Positions 5,111 through 7,185 of a stretch of DNA of 7,185 bases are shown piece after piece. This DNA comes from Candidatus Pacearchaeota archaeon. Lineage in GTDB: Archaea; Nanoarchaeota; Nanoarchaeia; Pacearchaeales; GW2011-AR1. The position numbers and the translations under genes are program-made. The notes beneath the pieces are model-generated. The model saw only the letters and a list, made by a program, of their open reading frames with translations, made no database searches and was not told the origin of the DNA. The stretch covers positions 2,049-9,233 of the forward strand of contig NZER01000050.1 in assembly GCA_002690445.1 (NCBI GenBank), in the 5' to 3' direction. Position 1 is the stretch's first letter. Each line of letters opens with the position of its first letter.

Positions 5111-5510
5111 CTAACTCCTCCTCTCCTTCCTTATGGCCTCCACAGTTCCACCCCACTATAACCTCCTCCTCAACCTCTTGGTCCTTCCACTCAGTGGCTA
5201 CCTTCTTACTAACCACTCTAGTCTCAGTAATGGCAGTACACTGGGCAGGATTCTCTTTCACCGCATATATCCTAGCCCTCAACTCCTCACAGTCCATAGT
5301 ATACTCCCAGCTCCCTGCATAATCCCTCCAGGTTCTTTTCCAAACCCCCACTGGCAGTACATCCCTTAACAACCCTAAGTCAGCCAGAGTCCTAGCCTGC
5401 ATACTCAACTCAAGCCTTCCACTAATCATACTTGCATCAAAATACACTCCATCAGGCATCTGCTCCAGATAGGGTATAGCCAACCTCAATGCTTGTCCTG
5501 TAGTAGCCAT
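5097..5510 (-). CDS. Hypothetical protein with a possible N-terminal winged-helix-like region (137 aa)
   Basis: This protein is not recognised as a named family. The first 60 residues (ALRLAIPYLEQM, DGVYFDASMISGRLELSMQARTLADLGLLRDV) have the rhythm of a small winged helix-turn-helix, ending in a WKRTWRDYAGSWEY segment. That would suit a DNA-binding regulator or replication accessory protein, but the match is by eye only. A helix (CEELRARIYAVKENP) and a long acidic tail follow, with a Cys-x3-His (CGGH) near the end that is probably not a metal site by itself. The ATG has an excellent SD (AGGAGGTG, 7 nt from AGGAGG to the start). It lies 22 nt after the preceding gene and overlaps the next one. 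Confidence 0.7.
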   Translation of the reverse strand: MATTGQALRLAIPYLEQMPDGVYFDASMISGRLELSMQARTLADLGLLRDVLPVGVWKRTWRDYAGSWEYTMDCEELRARIYAVKENPAQCTAITETRVVSKKVATEWKDQEVEEEVIVGWNCGGHKEGEEELVGSE

Positions 5511-5532
5511 CCTAACACCTCCTCTTAGCTCT

Positions 5533-5793
5533 CTAGTTCAACTCAAACCCTTTAACCATCTCTGGCTCTAGCTTAGCCTCTTCCCCTGCCAACTGCCCTA
5601 ACTCACTCCCTAGATCATCCACCTCCTTCCTTAGTTTCAACTCTCCTAGAATCTCCAACATCCTCTCAATCCCTGCTAAGGCCCCTAGATAGGCGAGGTA
5701 CTTATTGGTGTTCCCTCCTAAGGCTGACAAAGTACATTCTACTCCTATACCTAGGGCCGACTTACGAATCTCTTCCCTCTCCTCATCAGTCAC
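5533..5793 (-). CDS. Small acidic helical hypothetical protein (86 aa)
   Basis: This protein is not recognised. It is almost entirely predicted helix: MTDEEREEIRKSALGIGVECTLSALGG, then a mildly hydrophobic KYLAYLGALAGIERMLEILGELKLRKEV, then an acidic C-terminal helix. The central part is too charged for a clear membrane span and looks like a helical bundle or oligomerisation segment. The start is GTG, overlapping the preceding stop as GTGA, with AGGAGG 7 nt upstream. An internal GGAGGTGG (5626 to 5619) is simply Glu-Val coding sequence and is not taken as a second start. Confidence 0.65.
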   Translation of the reverse strand: MTDEEREEIRKSALGIGVECTLSALGGNTNKYLAYLGALAGIERMLEILGELKLRKEVDDLGSELGQLAGEEAKLEPEMVKGFELN

Positions 5794-6113
5794 TCCCCTA
5801 CCTCCTCCCCTATCTTAGCCTCCTCCCCTAACATCCCACAAACCCTCTCTGCCGCAGTGTGGACAGTAGTGGCTAGGAGGGCTCCAAACATCTTATCATC
5901 CACTTCCAGACATGCCACTTCAAACATCTCAGCTATCCCTCTCCCCTTCCTCCTATAAACCGCTATGAACCCACTTGTTAGGGCTACAGCTCCATGCTTG
6001 GCGCTCAAAGTGATCTCACACCAAGCATCAGTCCCACCTGCCAACCTTACAGTCTGACACCCTCTCGGCTCACCTGACTTTGAGCATGTGGCTATGATAC
6101 TATTCAACTCCAT
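5790..6113 (-). CDS. Hypothetical protein, Cys-containing alpha/beta (107 aa)
   Basis: This protein is not recognised. It begins MELNSIIATCSKSGEPRGCQTVRLAGG and continues with beta-like segments (WCEITLSAKHGAVALTSGFIAVYRR), then FEVACLEVDDKMFGALLATTVHTAAERVCGML and an acidic tail. Five Cys are spread along the chain without an obvious metal-binding spacing. The frame stays open nine codons upstream to a TTG, but those codons (Leu-Arg-Arg-Arg-Trp-Lys) are the translated SD. The ATG at 6113 lies 6 nt after AGGAGG and is the real start. Its stop overlaps the next gene's GTG by 4 nt, and a 23-nt gap separates it from the gene before. Confidence 0.65.
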   Translation of the reverse strand: MELNSIIATCSKSGEPRGCQTVRLAGGTDAWCEITLSAKHGAVALTSGFIAVYRRKGRGIAEMFEVACLEVDDKMFGALLATTVHTAAERVCGMLGEEAKIGEEVGE

Positions 6114-6126
6114 CTTCCACCTCCTT
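6114..6126 (-). promoter_or_regulatory. SD fixing the start at 6113
   Basis: AAGGAGGTGG plus AAG lies directly before the ATG. The 12-base string AGGAGGTGGAAG recurs exactly at 6604-6593 before another start. It shows that codons upstream of 6113 are not translated as part of this gene. Confidence 0.75.
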
Positions 6127-6136
6127 CTAAGCATTG

Positions 6137-6346
6137 TCAACTCTTAACCTTCACTACTAACCCATCCTTCACTTCCACCTGAGCATACCACTTATGGGGC
6201 TCAGGATAGTGAGGCCCTTCTATGAACTCAGCTCCCTCAGTCTTGCACCCAAACGGCCCAGGGCTGAACACACTCACTCTGTCCCCAAGCTTGACAGCCT
6301 CCTTGAGTGCCTTCTTAGTCCTAAAATTCGGACTCACATAAGCCAT
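6137..6346 (-). CDS. Conserved phage protein of unknown function (YVSPNFRTKKALKEAV type, 69 aa)
   Basis: The sequence closely resembles a small protein repeatedly annotated as hypothetical in phages and megaplasmids. It starts YVSPNFRTKKALKEAVKLGDRV, has the central VFSPGPFG, then FIEGPHYPEPHKWYAQVEV, and ends KDGLVVKVK. The full length agrees with the family as I remember it; no function is known to me. It is probably a compact beta-rich domain. The ATG has AGGAGGTGG upstream (AGGAGG 9 nt away). It is the best recognised member of the small-gene run and supports a viral origin for the region. Confidence 0.85.
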   Translation of the reverse strand: MAYVSPNFRTKKALKEAVKLGDRVSVFSPGPFGCKTEGAEFIEGPHYPEPHKWYAQVEVKDGLVVKVKS

Positions 6347-6364
6347 TCTAATCCACCTCCTCTT

Positions 6365-6592
6365 CTAAAGTGACCTAACCTCAATCCCTGCTTCGTCCCA
6401 CAGGCTATTCAACACCTGCCTAGCCCTATGCAGCTTACTCTTCACTGACCGGGCACGGACTGCAATAGGAACCCTCAACTCCTCATCATCAACAAAGTCT
6501 TCCATCCTACTCAACTCCCTAAACGCATCACTCATATCCTGCAGCACTACGCTTAGGGTTTGAGCCGAAACCTTATTCTTTGGTGATCTCAC
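6365..6592 (-). CDS. Small helical hypothetical protein (75 aa)
   Basis: This protein is not recognised. From the GTG at 6592 it reads MRSPKNKVSAQTLSVVLQDM, then a long charged helical region (SDAFRELSRMEDFVDDEELRV, AVRARSVKSKLHRARQVLNSL) and a short end WDEAGIEVRSL. It may be a small helical or coiled-coil protein. An ATG 12 codons upstream would add GLSRWFRRRWK, but those codons overlap the preceding gene and include the SD AGGAGGAGGTGG, so that form is rejected. It lies 13 nt after the stop at 6606 and 18 nt before the next gene's ATG. Confidence 0.6.
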   Translation of the reverse strand: MRSPKNKVSAQTLSVVLQDMSDAFRELSRMEDFVDDEELRVPIAVRARSVKSKLHRARQVLNSLWDEAGIEVRSL

Positions 6593-6604
6593 CTTCCACC
6601 TCCT
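6593..6604 (-). promoter_or_regulatory. SD fixing the GTG start at 6592
   Basis: AGGAGGTGG plus AAG directly precedes GTG, the same spacing and bases as at 6113. It is evidence that the 87-aa reading starting at 6628 is an artefact of translating a ribosome binding site. Confidence 0.7.
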
Positions 6605-6605
6605 C

Positions 6606-6776
6606 CTAAACCAGCGACTCAGACCCATCGTTGAACTTCAACACAGTTTCGTAGTCAAACTCTTGCATCACTCCTTCAGGCGCTCCACAATCTCTAAACA
6701 CTTCAAACAAATCAGCAACAGTCATGTCTCCTATCTGTTGATCCTGTAGCATCTTCACCACTTTATCCATGAGCAT
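6606..6776 (-). CDS. Small acidic hypothetical protein (56 aa)
   Basis: This is a short gene between two others. It begins MLMDKVVKMLQDQQIGDMTVADLF, continues EVFRDCGAPEGVMQEFDYETVL and ends NDGSESLV before TAG. It looks like a small helical acidic protein, with no recognised family. The ATG at 6776 has AGGAGGTG upstream (7 nt from the end of AGGAGGTG to the start); a second ATG at 6770 is too far from the SD. It fills an otherwise empty 180-nt gap and keeps the regular spacing of the run (13-nt gaps on both sides), which supports it as real. The alternative reading that extends the next gene upstream would overlap its end. Confidence 0.65.
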   Translation of the reverse strand: MLMDKVVKMLQDQQIGDMTVADLFEVFRDCGAPEGVMQEFDYETVLKFNDGSESLV

Positions 6777-6789
6777 TGATCTTCACCTC

Positions 6790-7095
6790 CTACGCAAGTG
6801 TGTACTTCGGAGCCCTTGGCTTCCTCGGCTCCCTAATAACCCGCAATCTACTACCACTCCTAGCACTCCTAGGAGCATCGGGCTTCTCAATCCTCACCTT
6901 CACCAACTGGGCACTCTCAACCTCCATTAGGGTGAACTCAAAAGGAAGGGCTCTCAACTTCCCTCTGTCGAGAGCCCTCACCGCTGACCCAATCTCTCCC
7001 TCAATCCCATCCAGTTTCTCAGCAAACACTACTACCTTACACTCCAGTCTCAACTCCACCTTACAACCTTCTTGATACTCAAATCCCTCACGCAT
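6790..7095 (-). CDS. Hypothetical protein with a basic C-terminal tail (101 aa)
   Basis: This protein is not recognised. The N-terminal part (MREGFEYQEGCKVELRLECKVVVFAEKL) looks like beta strands, followed by DGIEGEIGSAVRALDRGKL and a hydrophobic-charged strand region. The last 30 residues are basic and Pro/Arg-rich (RSARSGSRLRVIREPRKPRAPK), as in nucleic-acid-binding tails. The frame extends to a TTG at 7164, but the added residues end in Trp-Arg-Arg-Trp, the translated SD. The ATG at 7095 sits after AGGAGGTGG with a good spacer and overlaps the stop of the preceding partial gene by 8 nt (ATGCGTGA). Confidence 0.65.
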   Translation of the reverse strand: MREGFEYQEGCKVELRLECKVVVFAEKLDGIEGEIGSAVRALDRGKLRALPFEFTLMEVESAQLVKVRIEKPDAPRSARSGSRLRVIREPRKPRAPKYTLA

Positions 7096-7185
7096 CGCTA
7101 GCCACCTCCTCCAGGTTGAGCACAAACACATGACTACAACTCGCACTCTTCCAGTGTTTAGCAATCAACTCCACTGTGGAAGCCT
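7088..7185 (-). CDS. 3' end of a gene cut by the window edge
   Basis: Only the last 31 residues are visible (ASTVELIAKHWKSASCSHVF, then VLNLEEVASDA and TGA), with two further bases beyond. The segment has the hydrophobic pattern of a real protein and ends with the same 8-nt stop/start overlap used at 2548-2555 and 4865-4872. No family can be assigned from so little. The alternative is that this stretch is only the leader of the next gene. Confidence 0.5.
   Translation of the reverse strand, partial: ASTVELIAKHWKSASCSHVFVLNLEEVASDA
7102..7110 (-). promoter_or_regulatory. SD fixing the start at 7095
   Basis: AGGAGGTGG lies 6 nt before the ATG. In the other frame the same bases encode Glu-Glu-Val of the preceding gene's C-terminus. 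It argues against the longer TTG-initiated reading to 7164. Confidence 0.7.

Noticed and set aside
6776..7075. Plus-strand open frame of 99 codons with a hydrophobic, Leu/Ser-rich product
   Set aside because: The Leu/Ser-rich composition is what the antisense of charged minus-strand genes gives. It has no SD and opposes all neighbours.

Overview
The window looks like part of a double-stranded DNA virus or prophage-like element, most simply a tailed phage or a relative. Every gene I accept lies on the minus strand, so transcription runs from the right end (7185) to the left end (1). Genes are short, tightly packed and often overlap by 4, 8 or 14 bases. Most have a very strong Shine-Dalgarno (SD) sequence of the AGGAGG(TG) type. 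GTG starts are common and one TTG start is likely. In the stretches I decoded, Arg is mostly AGA/AGG, with frequent ATA (Ile) and CTA (Leu). That would fit a thermophilic or otherwise AGR-preferring bacterial or archaeal host, but I cannot name the host. I found no tRNA, rRNA, CRISPR array, insertion sequence or convincing promoter.

Layout in the order of transcription. (1) 7185-4660 is a run of ten small genes (about 56-137 aa, the first cut by the window edge). They are mostly unrecognised, except one (6137-6346) that resembles a widespread uncharacterised phage protein beginning YVSPNFRTKKALKEAV. Several starts were moved downstream of the longest open frame because the frame had translated the SD itself (AGG AGG TGG AAG read as R-R-W-K). 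(2) 4659-4525 is a structured non-coding spacer. (3) 4524-2160 is a four-gene DNA-recombination module: a conserved small phage protein, a Cas4/RecB-like PD-(D/E)XK nuclease with probable Fe-S cysteines, a Sak4-like P-loop ATPase, and a DUF669 protein. (4) 2159-2056 is a second structured spacer with a near-ideal three-way-junction fold. (5) 2055-90 holds a small unknown protein, a ParB-like/HTH/DNA-methyltransferase fusion, and a nucleoside 2-deoxyribosyltransferase-like protein. (6) 89-1 is a third non-coding stretch with a compound hairpin.

The nuclease, ATPase and DUF669 protein probably act together in viral DNA recombination or replication. The methyltransferase and the deoxyribosyltransferase-like protein probably modify viral DNA or adjust the nucleotide pool, perhaps against host restriction.

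The most unusual signal is in the spacers. Two of them, on the sense strand, fold into large hairpins whose apical loops are both 10 nt and nearly identical (AACCACCTCC and AACCGCCTGC). The first contains CCACCTCC, an anti-Shine-Dalgarno-like sequence exactly complementary to the GGAGGTGG in five ribosome binding sites of this window. This could be a family of RNA elements that regulate translation of the virus's own genes or interact with ribosomes. That function is an inference from sequence alone.
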